Notes under the pieces: model-generated
What the model was told of the DNA's origin: nothing
Seen by the model: the letters and a program-made list of their open reading frames with translations, nothing else
Database searches by the model: none
In this document: positions 38,398 through 48,608 of the stretch, in pieces
Layout of the letters: each line of letters begins with the position of its first letter
Position numbering within the stretch: position 1 is the first letter of the stretch
Source of the DNA: Planctomycetota bacterium
GTDB lineage: Bacteria; Planctomycetota; Planctomycetia; Pirellulales; UBA1268
Length of the DNA stretch: 64,000 nt
NCBI GenBank assembly: GCA_014238855.1
Contig: JABAAH010000010.1
Location: 1 to 64,000, forward strand
Reading direction: 5' to 3'
Position numbers and translations under genes: made by a program

Positions 38398-39879
38398 TCA
38401 CGCTGCTTCAGGACTTGTTTCAGTACTCTCCATCTGATTCAGTTTGTTGTAAAGAGTCTTCAAACTAATACCAAGTTCATCTGCAGTCCTCGACTTATTG
38501 CCATCATTTCTTTCAAGGCTATCGATAATCGCCTGCATTTCTATCTGTTTGAGACTCTGCGGCTTATTCGTGAGTTCACATTCCTCGCTGGCATCTGATA
38601 CTACATTCTCTTGTTCAGAGGAAGCATTGATCGAGCTCGAGCAGAATAACGTTCCCCCAGCTCTTTGTATTCTTGGAGGAAGATGTTCGACACGAATAGG
38701 CAAATCATCACAAAGAACCAGAGCATGCTCAACACAGTTGGCGAGTTCACGGACATTCCCAGGCCAATTATACCGTTGCATAATCTCAGTAGCCTCCTCC
38801 GTCAAAATTTGAGTTCCTGCTGAAATTATCTGTTTCCTCTGTTCTACAAAGTGCTTGGTAAGTAACAGCAGATCGCTCATACGTTCCCGCAGCGATGGGA
38901 CACTAATTTCAAATGTATTAAGGCGAAACAATAAATCTTCTCGGAAATTGCCGAACGAAACCATTTCTTCAAGAGAGCGGTGTGTCGCACATACCACTCG
39001 AACATCCACTATTATTGGGTGGTTGTCTCCGACTCGACGAATCTCTCCAGACTCGAGAACTCTAAGAAGACGGGACTGAAGCGCCGGAGGTAATTCGCCA
39101 ACTTCATCTAAAAAAAGTGTGCCGCCGTTGGCCACTTCAAAAAGTCCTGCTCGATGTTCACTCGCTCCCGTAAAAGCACCTCGGCGATGTCCGAATAATT
39201 CACTTTCAACAAGTTGCTCAGGAAGACCACCACAATTGACCGTAACCAGCGGTCCGTCAACACGGTGACTTAGTTCATGGATTGCACGAGCAACAAGTTC
39301 CTTGCCTGTACCTGTTTCACCACGGACCAACACCGTCGCCTCACTCGCAGCAACTTTTGCAACCAGCGATTGCATCTGATCGATAACAGATGACTCACCC
39401 ACCAACTGCATACCGCCCTCTGCCTGCTTGACGCGTCGTTCAAGCGACCTGACTTTAAGAGTCATGGTTCGTTTCGTTCGAACTCTCTGAAGCACCGCCT
39501 CAATTTCAACTAGTTTGCAGGGCTTCGTCAGATAGTCAAAGACTCCGTGCCGCAATCCAGCTACAGCGGTCTCAAGAGTAGACTTCCCTGTGATGATCAC
39601 ACTTTCTGTGTCTGGTGCGATTTCACGAACTCGCCGGATGACATCAAGCCCTCCTGCTCCAGGCATATCGAGATCTACGATGACGCAGTCGAAATCATTT
39701 TCATCCAGAACTGCCATTGCTGTCAGCCCGTCCGGACAAATCGTTGCCTCGTGGCCGAGACGTGGTAATTCCAACCTCATCAGTTCCTGAATCGATGGCT
39801 CGTCATCAGCAAACAACACACGTAGTGATCGCCCTGCCGATGACTCATTCGCCTCTTCATTACGCTGCATGGTCGACAT
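38398..39879 (-). CDS. NtrC-family sigma54-dependent response regulator
   Basis: REC domain (VLFADDEPSIQEL), GETGTGKELVARAIHELS, GAFTGA motif, C-terminal Fis-type HTH. Confidence 0.93.
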   Translation of the reverse strand: MSTMQRNEEANESSAGRSLRVLFADDEPSIQELMRLELPRLGHEATICPDGLTAMAVLDENDFDCVIVDLDMPGAGGLDVIRRVREIAPDTESVIITGKSTLETAVAGLRHGVFDYLTKPCKLVEIEAVLQRVRTKRTMTLKVRSLERRVKQAEGGMQLVGESSVIDQMQSLVAKVAASEATVLVRGETGTGKELVARAIHELSHRVDGPLVTVNCGGLPEQLVESELFGHRRGAFTGASEHRAGLFEVANGGTLFLDEVGELPPALQSRLLRVLESGEIRRVGDNHPIIVDVRVVCATHRSLEEMVSFGNFREDLLFRLNTFEISVPSLRERMSDLLLLTKHFVEQRKQIISAGTQILTEEATEIMQRYNWPGNVRELANCVEHALVLCDDLPIRVEHLPPRIQRAGGTLFCSSSINASSEQENVVSDASEECELTNKPQSLKQIEMQAIIDSLERNDGNKSRTADELGISLKTLYNKLNQMESTETSPEAA

Positions 39880-41641
39880 TTTTTTCCTCCCCGTAATCCA
39901 GTTTTCTTTTCTCTGCCACTGCGGACGCACCACTGCCTCTCGTACTTTGACTCTCCACAGTGATCACTGGAAGAGTGACGCAAAAAGTTGCACCGCGTGC
40001 GGGACCATCGCTCACCACCTCAATTCTTCCGTCATGATCCGCAACTATTCGATGGACTATCGAAAGGCCGAGACCTGTTCCTTTCTTTGATGGACGGCTC
40101 GTAAAAAATGGTTCAAAGAGATTCTTGAGTACTTCCTCATTCATACCGCATCCGTTGTCAGTGAGCACCAACTTCGCTTCATCACCATCACGGCTTACTG
40201 TGAGTACAACTTCACCATCTTCATCGATCGAATCAAGCGCGTTCACAAGTAAATTAAGAACGACTTGTTTAATTTCTTGGGGATTAGCCAGAACAAGCAC
40301 ATCCGGTCCGTCTACAAACGACACAGTCTTACGAGCAAATCGTCCCACATGTCGAAGCATATCCACAACGTCATGCACCAAGGCGCCAAGTGCAGTCACC
40401 TGCCTGCGAACCTCTCCAACACGAGAAAAATCGAGCAGTTTCTCTGTAATGCCTTTACACCGAAAAGCTTCACTTTGAATGAGCTGAAGATATCGCGAAG
40501 CAACCGCGTCAACATCACTACCAATTCGAGCCTCAAGTGATTCCGCACACATTGCAATAGATGCCAATGGATTATTGATTTCGTGAGCCACTCCGGCGGC
40601 CAGAAAACCCACACTGGCCAACTGCTCACTCCGAATAACTTCTTTCGTTCGTAATTGAACCTGATAATCAAGGTCATCTCTAATTTCCTGAAAACGAGCA
40701 GTCATATCATTCAGCGCCTGCCCTAGCTCAGCCATTTCATCACATGTATCCAGCTCGATGCGAAAACCAAAGTCACCTCCTGCAATCCTCCGAGAACCGT
40801 GCCCAAGGTGTCGTAATGGGCGAAAGACCCATGAATATGTAAGGAGGCCTAAACCTAAAAGTAACACAGCTGCAGCGAGTGCCGCTGCCCAGGTGGTAAT
40901 GATAAGCGTTCGGTATCGACCCCGCACCTCGTGTGCCAAATCATGCATTCGTGACTGTAAAAAAGTAGGTAGTTTTGCAGACAAGAATGCAAGTGAATCG
41001 AGATGAGACCCAATAGCCGTAAGTTTTAATAACTGTCCATCAACAAGATCTGACAATTTCTGCTCGACCATAGTCTCGCTTGAGGAGACTGCCTCCTGAG
41101 CCAGCGTCCATATAGTCTTAAGCTCAGCAGCTATTCTTCGTGCAATATCTCTTTCTTGGCTACGGTCTCCAAAGGGCTCTTCATCTAACTCTCCAGCTTT
41201 GAGTTCATGACAGTAATCCTGAAGTGCTACTCCCGTCTCAGAAATTTTCTGAAGAAATGAACCATTGGACGTTGCTAGAGTTCGTGACTTCTCTTCGCTC
41301 ATTACGTTATTTTTAGTAGCAACTTCGTCTTGCTGCTCCTGAAAACTCGGCTCTCCAGATTCGAGCAAATCAATGGGTGGGGTATTATTTATTGACGCCT
41401 CATCCCAAAGACCAAGATCAACAGCAGACATTGCTCGGGAATGTGATAGTCGTAATTGCCCAACACACGACGCCAATCGACTTGCTTGTGGCAACTCACT
41501 TGCACGACTACTGAGTGCTTTCACCAACCTTCTATATGAGTACACGCTAAGAAAACTACTTGCTGACAACAATGTCACGGTGAAACCAACAAGGAGCCCC
41601 ACCACAAGAAGCTTATTACGAATCGGTCGTTGCTTTGGCAA
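39860..41641 (-). CDS. HAMP-containing sensor histidine kinase
   Basis: N-terminal TM, HAMP, AAGVAHEINNPLASI H-box, NLLVNALDSIDEDGEV N-box, GTGLGLSIVHRIV G-box. Confidence 0.93.
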   Translation of the reverse strand: MPKQRPIRNKLLVVGLLVGFTVTLLSASSFLSVYSYRRLVKALSSRASELPQASRLASCVGQLRLSHSRAMSAVDLGLWDEASINNTPPIDLLESGEPSFQEQQDEVATKNNVMSEEKSRTLATSNGSFLQKISETGVALQDYCHELKAGELDEEPFGDRSQERDIARRIAAELKTIWTLAQEAVSSSETMVEQKLSDLVDGQLLKLTAIGSHLDSLAFLSAKLPTFLQSRMHDLAHEVRGRYRTLIITTWAAALAAAVLLLGLGLLTYSWVFRPLRHLGHGSRRIAGGDFGFRIELDTCDEMAELGQALNDMTARFQEIRDDLDYQVQLRTKEVIRSEQLASVGFLAAGVAHEINNPLASIAMCAESLEARIGSDVDAVASRYLQLIQSEAFRCKGITEKLLDFSRVGEVRRQVTALGALVHDVVDMLRHVGRFARKTVSFVDGPDVLVLANPQEIKQVVLNLLVNALDSIDEDGEVVLTVSRDGDEAKLVLTDNGCGMNEEVLKNLFEPFFTSRPSKKGTGLGLSIVHRIVADHDGRIEVVSDGPARGATFCVTLPVITVESQSTRGSGASAVAEKRKLDYGEEKNVDHAA

Positions 41642-41813
41642 AGCCGACCTCCTGGCTTGAAGGCTAATACGTTTTTACGAAAAAATGATTCGCTCCAGAA
41701 GATAGCAAGACTCCTGCGGTAGCCAAATATGAAAAGAACGGCTATCTGCGTGTTCTGACGGAAAAACATGGTCAGATTGAGTGAAAATATACGCTAGATT
41801 GAATAACTCAAGC

Positions 41814-44096
41814 TCAAACAAGCCCCCATCGCTTTCGGAAAAACCACTCAGTGCAGAGACACCCAGCTACCATCAAGAGTGTGATCCAATTATCCCAAAG
41901 AGATACTGACCATTCTTCACGTGTGGTGTAAACAGGTGGAGCTTGTCCTATCTCTTTAAAAATACTTGATAGCTCTTCTGGTAGCCTCACGCCTCCATCA
42001 GTCGTACTTGCAATCTGCTGCATAAGCAGGGTGTTCGCCCTTGGATTTGCGAGCTCTAAATCTTGCCGGTACACAACGAACCGCGCAACCGCCTCTCCTC
42101 CCTGAGGATTTGCTGTTACCGCCACTCGCCAGTCTCCTGGTTCCGAACAACCTGTAATGGTTCCAGAAAAAGATTCACCGTCCTTTACAAGACGGACATA
42201 TCGTGAATTTCCAGCTGGATCAATGACAGTCGCAGAGAGTGCGTTCCCTTTCGCTAGTGTTCCATCGGCAGTCGTAAGACCTGTGTCAAAAACCAAAGGG
42301 CTTCCTACAGAAATACGACGCCTTGCAAGCTTTAACCAAAGTCTTTCTCCATCAAAGTCATCCCGACGTGCCAACCAAAGAACAAATTGACGCCAAAATT
42401 GTTTATACAATCCCGAAGATCCTTCCATTGCCCACCGCCATGTCGAATCAACCGCAAAGACAAGCACTCGGCCCAACCCATATTCACGAGCAACCAAAAG
42501 AGGAAGACCTGCCTCTGTGCTAGCAAGCGTCTTCGCAACTGGTAAAAGTCGTGGCAAACGGTTCGCCCCATCCAGCGGTGGTAACCCTTTCCAGATTTCA
42601 TACGAATCTTCCACTGTTTGACCAAGTCGTAGAACAGAAACTCCGCCGAATTGTTTATTGGGAACAATTTTTATAGGCCCTCTAACGTGAAGATCTTTCC
42701 GGATAGGCTCCCCAAATCGCTGACGCGAAAGGCCGTCTCGAGCGTAGGGCAATAATCTACCGAGTGGTGAACTTCCCCAACCACCTGCTTCGAACGAATG
42801 AAACCCACCGAGAAATCCGATACTGGCTCCATTCTCTACCAGAACTCGGATCTTCTCGAGATCCTTTGGACGAATAGCATCAACATCGAGGTCACCTATG
42901 AGAAAGACCTTGTAGTCACGCAACAGTTCTCGCTCAAGACTAACCGGCCAACGACTTCTATTTACAGAGTTGATCCATTGAAAATCTATTTGTACATCAG
43001 GACTGCTTGAAAGTGTTCGCCGGAGAAACCTCTGCTCTACCCGCGGACTACCTTCAATGTAAAGGACACGCAAGCCTCCATCGACCACATCAACAAAGGT
43101 TGCAACAACATTGTTCGTGAGGACAATCTCACCCGCTACGGCATCAATCACAAGTGTAATTTTTCGTTCGCCCAATGACTCTGCCGTCCAGTCAAAACGT
43201 ACTGACTCTTCTGTCATTCCTTCAGTCGATCGAATCTCCTTCCTTGAAACCTCAGCCAACTCACCATCTGGCTGCTCGACCATCAATCGCACAGTAACAT
43301 TTCGATCAGACAGGCCTTCTAGTCGAACTCTTCCGATGATTTCTACCGTATTCCCCAAAAAGACTTTTTCCGGAACCGATAAACCCACGACCGATGCGTC
43401 GCGTGCCTGAGCAGCACCTCGAGATTGTCCGTACGTAATTGCCCAGAGTGGGACACCTCGCTCTCCCAAGCGACGTGACTCAGCCTGTGGCGGCAAATCA
43501 TTAGGTGGGTAGGCGTGCTGACCGCCATCGCTAAGCAAAACGACTGCACTCAACGGTTGTTCACCCATCGCTCGAACAGCAGATTCCATGGCCGAACCAA
43601 TTGCAGTTTCCTCTGAAGAAGGTCGCCTCTCCCATTCGCCTATATCAAGGGACGTCGTATCAATAGAAATTTCTCGTGCCTCACGATCAAAGGCCCATGC
43701 TCGAACTAGCATGCTCTCATTGACTATTTGTTTTCTCGTAGACTCCATTGCGGACTTTAGCGTCTCTCGTAAATACTCCCAGCGAGTCTTACTATTCGGG
43801 CTATCAGTCACATTCATACTCTCGGATGAATCTGCCAATACAAGGACAGTGGCTGGTTGCTGGAGTTGTTTTATCGAAACCATACTTGGCTTCGACATGC
43901 AGAAAATAAGAACCAGGAACGCTCCTGTTCTCAATGCAATTAAAGCCAGTCGCCTGCTCGGTGACAGACGACTCTTATCAGGAGCCAGGAAAAACAAGAG
44001 ACAAGCAAAAGCAATAACCAATATAAAGATGCCTAACCACGTACCAGTTGGATCAAAATAAAATGACGTTGTATGAATCAGACTGCTGATATTCAT
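41814..44096 (-). CDS. Membrane protein with VWA-like/glutamine-amidotransferase-like domain
   Basis: VLVLADSSESMNVTDS MIDAS-like; N- and C-terminal TM; ATGA overlap with upstream VWA gene. Confidence 0.75.
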   Translation of the reverse strand: MNISSLIHTTSFYFDPTGTWLGIFILVIAFACLLFFLAPDKSRLSPSRRLALIALRTGAFLVLIFCMSKPSMVSIKQLQQPATVLVLADSSESMNVTDSPNSKTRWEYLRETLKSAMESTRKQIVNESMLVRAWAFDREAREISIDTTSLDIGEWERRPSSEETAIGSAMESAVRAMGEQPLSAVVLLSDGGQHAYPPNDLPPQAESRRLGERGVPLWAITYGQSRGAAQARDASVVGLSVPEKVFLGNTVEIIGRVRLEGLSDRNVTVRLMVEQPDGELAEVSRKEIRSTEGMTEESVRFDWTAESLGERKITLVIDAVAGEIVLTNNVVATFVDVVDGGLRVLYIEGSPRVEQRFLRRTLSSSPDVQIDFQWINSVNRSRWPVSLERELLRDYKVFLIGDLDVDAIRPKDLEKIRVLVENGASIGFLGGFHSFEAGGWGSSPLGRLLPYARDGLSRQRFGEPIRKDLHVRGPIKIVPNKQFGGVSVLRLGQTVEDSYEIWKGLPPLDGANRLPRLLPVAKTLASTEAGLPLLVAREYGLGRVLVFAVDSTWRWAMEGSSGLYKQFWRQFVLWLARRDDFDGERLWLKLARRRISVGSPLVFDTGLTTADGTLAKGNALSATVIDPAGNSRYVRLVKDGESFSGTITGCSEPGDWRVAVTANPQGGEAVARFVVYRQDLELANPRANTLLMQQIASTTDGGVRLPEELSSIFKEIGQAPPVYTTREEWSVSLWDNWITLLMVAGCLCTEWFFRKRWGLV

Positions 44097-46432
44097 GATG
44101 AATACTCCGTCTCTGAACCGAAACCTGACGGTATGGGAGGAGGTGTTTTTTCTACCTGCTCTTCAATGATTCCCTTTGCTGGAACGGGTGGTGGTGGCAT
44201 GGACTCGGCTTCTCCCATGGCATCGATGCTCTCCGCAAACACTTCTGCAGCACCGACCTCAGGGTCGGCACCTACACGAGGTGCATAAAACCGATTCGAA
44301 GCCCACCAATCCAAGGCGAGTAACGCTGCCGCTATGAGAAAAATCCAATTACACAATTCTGCCCCGACACGATAATTCATAACATCTCGATCAAGGCTCT
44401 CCGCATCGCGCACAATACGTCGATTAGCACCAAGTAACAGTGGCAGTTCATCATCAGTGAGTCGTGAAAAATCCGTCGCCGATTTTGGCAGCCTTGCACT
44501 AAATCCTTTTAGGAAACCCCCTGTCCTTCCGCCGGACCGAATCCGGTAATTACCAGGCTGTCGAGTTGCTGATACAGCAATCGCCCCCTGCTGCTGATCA
44601 ATAGCCACGGGAAATGTATCTCCAAGTGGTGTGCGAACAGTGGCCGTAGGTAGATCATGACGCTGAAAACGAAGTCTCGCAATTTCACCCGACGTAATGT
44701 TGAGAGAATCCGGAGTCTCTACAACGTATCCTAAGATTTCATTAGCGAGCATCATGAATGGCCACGGTTCAAACCCTGTGGCAAGTTGATTCCAAGCCTG
44801 CGGGTCATTCGCTGATTGAGATATTGGCGTTGTCACGATGACAACTCTTCCCTCTCCCAACATCCGCTCAAAAAGTGCTGGTAGTCCATTTCGGTAATTT
44901 GCAAAAGATATTGCAGTTGATAACTGCCCATCTTGCACATCACCACCAATAGAAGTCGGCTTAAACTCCCAATGGCGAAACACTGGGAAATCTTGCCAAG
45001 GCACAGAATCACCAACACGTCGGAACGCAGACAGAGCCGGATGATCCAAAGACGATGGAGCCAAATAATTCGAACGATCTGCAGAACGCCATACTCGCTC
45101 GATTTTCCCACCCAACACCGACTCACTTTCGGATGAACTAAAATCTGCTGGCTTGCCGGCTGATGGACCCAGCCAAACAACAAGACCTCCTCCCTTACTG
45201 ACCCAATCATGCAGCATTTCCCAGGTGCGGGCAGGTAGCGGCGGTGGATCAATCAGAACAATACTCCGAAAATCCGACCACGAAGCATTCTCAAAATTAT
45301 TCAAGGAATCTAGCGTAACCGTAAATTCACTGCGTCCAGCACTCACAAGCGGAAACGGTGCTACGGCCTCGACAAAAAACAGGCCCGTTATTGCAACCGG
45401 TTCCTGAGAAGCCACTAATATGCGTGTTGGTGGACCAACATCGACGGTAAATTCGATCGAATCATCAGCAGGGAGACCATCTCCACCTTCAACGAGAACT
45501 CGGCCTTGATGAACCCCGGGCTCCAAACCGTTTATTTCAAATCGTACTTCTTCTTCTGCTCCATCTTTCCAAGCCACAGGCTTTTCTCCACGACGAATGA
45601 AATTCCCTTCTTGATCTTGAAATTCAACCGCAACAGACCTCACAGAATCCGGGCCTATCCGGCGTGTTATCACAGAAACAGTGAGAGGACTTCCGACAGT
45701 AAGACGCTCCGCAGAAAGCTCAAGATTTTCCAATATAAAATCTTGTGGATGTGTTGCTGAAACATCAATAAAAATGAGGCTTATATTCGGATGAAGCGTA
45801 TCCCAATCAGCTTTTACAGACTGCTCCCACCCGCCATGAGACAAATCTGTAAAAATATAGAGTTCTTTTCGCTCCATCTCCGAACTCTCCAACAGACGTG
45901 CAGCGTCGCCCATCGCCGTAACCAAACTCATCGAAGAAGCAGATACTGAGAGCCGTTCAACTCTATTGGTAGCCACGCTTACGGATGCCGAAAAGTGAAC
46001 ACCACCTTCACTTGTATCAACGATCGCGACCTTACTCTCAGGCGGAAGCTCTTCGAATAAGCTCAGGGCTATATCTCGAACCTCATCGATTCGTGTGCGA
46101 TTTTCTTGACGCAACAACATACGAGGTGAAGTATCCACTACGCAGACCACGGCAACTGGTCCCTCTTGGTCAACAATCCATCCGGTGCCCCGCAGAACAG
46201 GTCGAGAAACGGCAAAAACCAACATGCAAAGAGCTGCGACACGTAACAGCAGAAGTAACAGATGCCGCAACTTCAACCGACGTTTTCTCACGTGAGATTT
46301 GACTTGCAGAAAGCGAAGTGCCGGAAATTGATGAGACACAGGCTTCCGTTGCATAAGAAGATGCAGCAGGATGGGAATCGTGGCAATAGCCATCCCGCTG
46401 AGCAACAGAATATTCAGGAAAGAAAGGCCCAT
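44093..46432 (-). CDS. BatA-type VWA domain membrane protein
   Basis: MGLSFLNILLLSGMAIATIPILLHLLMQRKPVSHQFPALRFL N-terminus; VCVVDTSPRM VWA-like. Confidence 0.82.
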   Translation of the reverse strand: MGLSFLNILLLSGMAIATIPILLHLLMQRKPVSHQFPALRFLQVKSHVRKRRLKLRHLLLLLLRVAALCMLVFAVSRPVLRGTGWIVDQEGPVAVVCVVDTSPRMLLRQENRTRIDEVRDIALSLFEELPPESKVAIVDTSEGGVHFSASVSVATNRVERLSVSASSMSLVTAMGDAARLLESSEMERKELYIFTDLSHGGWEQSVKADWDTLHPNISLIFIDVSATHPQDFILENLELSAERLTVGSPLTVSVITRRIGPDSVRSVAVEFQDQEGNFIRRGEKPVAWKDGAEEEVRFEINGLEPGVHQGRVLVEGGDGLPADDSIEFTVDVGPPTRILVASQEPVAITGLFFVEAVAPFPLVSAGRSEFTVTLDSLNNFENASWSDFRSIVLIDPPPLPARTWEMLHDWVSKGGGLVVWLGPSAGKPADFSSSESESVLGGKIERVWRSADRSNYLAPSSLDHPALSAFRRVGDSVPWQDFPVFRHWEFKPTSIGGDVQDGQLSTAISFANYRNGLPALFERMLGEGRVVIVTTPISQSANDPQAWNQLATGFEPWPFMMLANEILGYVVETPDSLNITSGEIARLRFQRHDLPTATVRTPLGDTFPVAIDQQQGAIAVSATRQPGNYRIRSGGRTGGFLKGFSARLPKSATDFSRLTDDELPLLLGANRRIVRDAESLDRDVMNYRVGAELCNWIFLIAAALLALDWWASNRFYAPRVGADPEVGAAEVFAESIDAMGEAESMPPPPVPAKGIIEEQVEKTPPPIPSGFGSETEYSS

Positions 46433-46469
46433 AGGGTTGATACTACTCGTGAAAAACTTGCTTGTTTAC

Positions 46470-47369
46470 CTAGGCCCGTTGCTGACGATTAATTAAGTAC
46501 TCCATAAGAGCAGCATCAAACGGCATGCTCGTATCGAGTGGGACATAATCGATCCCGGCTTGCTGACACATTTGCCGAAAATGATCCCGAAATCCTTCGA
46601 CACCATCTACATAATCACGACGAGCTGCATCAGCATCAACAACCATACTCTGACTACTTTCTGGATCGGTCAGTTCCACCATTCCCTGAAAAGGAAATCG
46701 GACCTCTGCTTCGTCGAGTACATGAAATAATATAATGTCATGATTGCGATGACGAAGTCGAAGCAGCGCATCACGAATGGCAGATGGTTCCGCCAACAAG
46801 TCGCTAAAAACCATCAACAAGGAACGATGTCGAAGCATTGCTCCGATCTGAATTAAGCTAGCAGGGATATCAGACACGCCAACAGCCGCAGTCTTCGCCA
46901 AAAGGGACAGGACTTCTGAAATCTGACTACGTCTTGATCGAGCAGGCAGCGATGCCGAAACCTTTTCCCCAAAAACCATCAAGCCACAGGGGTCCTGTTG
47001 ATGAACCATGAGCCAGCAAAGAGCTGAGGCCAGTGATATCGAGTAGTCTAGTTTGGTAAACTGCTGCCGATAGGTATACCCCATCGATGCACTCGTATCG
47101 ACGATGAGGTACCCGGTAATGTTTGTCTCGGCTTCATATTTTTTAATATAGTGCTTGTCAGTTTTGGCATAAATAAGCCAGTCAATATCTTTAGGATCAT
47201 CACCAGCTGCATACCGACGGTGCTCACTGAACTCTACAGAAAATCCCTGAAACGGACTTGCATGAAGGCCCTGCAGAAATCCTTTCACTATAAACTTCGC
47301 TCGTAGATCAAGCCTCGCAATCTGCTGTACTACATCAGGCTTAAGATATTCTTCTACTGCTCGCGCCAT
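46470..47369 (-). CDS. DUF58 domain-containing protein
   Basis: QGLHASPFQGFSVEFSEHRRYAAGDDPKDIDWLIYAKTDKHYIKKYE. Confidence 0.92.
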   Translation of the reverse strand: MARAVEEYLKPDVVQQIARLDLRAKFIVKGFLQGLHASPFQGFSVEFSEHRRYAAGDDPKDIDWLIYAKTDKHYIKKYEAETNITGYLIVDTSASMGYTYRQQFTKLDYSISLASALCWLMVHQQDPCGLMVFGEKVSASLPARSRRSQISEVLSLLAKTAAVGVSDIPASLIQIGAMLRHRSLLMVFSDLLAEPSAIRDALLRLRHRNHDIILFHVLDEAEVRFPFQGMVELTDPESSQSMVVDADAARRDYVDGVEGFRDHFRQMCQQAGIDYVPLDTSMPFDAALMEYLINRQQRA

Positions 47370-47376
47370 ACGGCTC

Positions 47377-48402
47377 TCATTTCACTAATGGAGGAACCGA
47401 CGGTTCGGGCACTTCTCTCAGCAATCGTTCGACAATTGATTCGCTCGTAAGACCCTCTGCCTGGGCCTGAAAGTTTGTTGATATTCGATGCCGGAGCACC
47501 GGCACAGCAATTCTTCGAACATCGTCAATGGAAACGCTGAATCTACCATCCATAGCCGCCATGGCCTTGCCACCCTGTATAAGGAATTGACCAGCACGTG
47601 GACCAGCACCCCAGTCGACCAACTCTGTAATGTACTTGGGTGACTGCGGGTCTTTGGGTCGCGTTGAACGAACTAATGCCGCAACATACTTAATGATGTA
47701 TTCACTTACCGCAACGCCTGCAACAAGCTTTTGAATATTTGTTATGGCTCGTCCAGAAAGTACTTTTCGCACTTCGGGACGCTCTGGCCGAGTCGTCGCC
47801 ATTAATATCCGTTCTTCCTCATCCGCACTTGGATACCCAACTTTTATATTAAACATGAACCGATCGAGCTGGGCTTCAGGAAGAGGATATGTTCCCTCCT
47901 GCTCAACTGGATTTTGTGTTGCTATCGTAAAGAACGGATCCGGCAATGCGTAGGTTTCTTGACCAACTGAACACTCTCGCTCCTGCATTGCTTGAAGTAA
48001 TGCCGCCTGAGTTTTTGGCGGCGTACGATTGATTTCATCCGCAAGAAGGACATTAGTAAATATAGGCCCCTCTACAAATCTAAAATTACGGCGGCCTGAT
48101 TCATCTTCATCCAATACATTGGTGCCCGTGATATCTGAGGGCATCAAATCTGGCGTAAATTGCACCCGCTTAAAATCAACATCAAGAATTCTCGCCACCG
48201 TCGACACCATGAGGGTTTTCGCCAAACCCGGCACTCCCTCAAGCAAACAATGGCCGCGAGTAAAGATCGCAGCAAACAACTGCTCAATAACTTCGTCTTG
48301 GCCGACAATAATTTTTTGAAGTTCCTCCTGCATAAGAAGTCGGTGCTGCGAAAATTCCTGCAACACGTCATCAAGTGACTTTTGTTTTCCCGCAGTCGAC
48401 AC
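47377..48402 (-). CDS. MoxR-family AAA+ ATPase
   Basis: [25 protein letters not shown] Walker [24 protein letters not shown] Walker B. Confidence 0.94.
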   Translation of the reverse strand: MSTAGKQKSLDDVLQEFSQHRLLMQEELQKIIVGQDEVIEQLFAAIFTRGHCLLEGVPGLAKTLMVSTVARILDVDFKRVQFTPDLMPSDITGTNVLDEDESGRRNFRFVEGPIFTNVLLADEINRTPPKTQAALLQAMQERECSVGQETYALPDPFFTIATQNPVEQEGTYPLPEAQLDRFMFNIKVGYPSADEEERILMATTRPERPEVRKVLSGRAITNIQKLVAGVAVSEYIIKYVAALVRSTRPKDPQSPKYITELVDWGAGPRAGQFLIQGGKAMAAMDGRFSVSIDDVRRIAVPVLRHRISTNFQAQAEGLTSESIVERLLREVPEPSVPPLVK

Positions 48403-48608
48403 GAAGACGGTTTCCTTCCTTAGGAGAATCGTTGTGCACCTGTTTCCAGCAGTGATGAATCTATACTACTCGAAAGTAAAGTATCGGTCTTTGTACCACT
48501 GCGAGGCAAACAAAAACATTGGCGCAGCATGAAGAAGGCACGTAGGCCATGTCTCTATCGACGACAATGTCGTAGAATCAGGCTTGGTAGACAGGTGACT
48601 CCCCACAG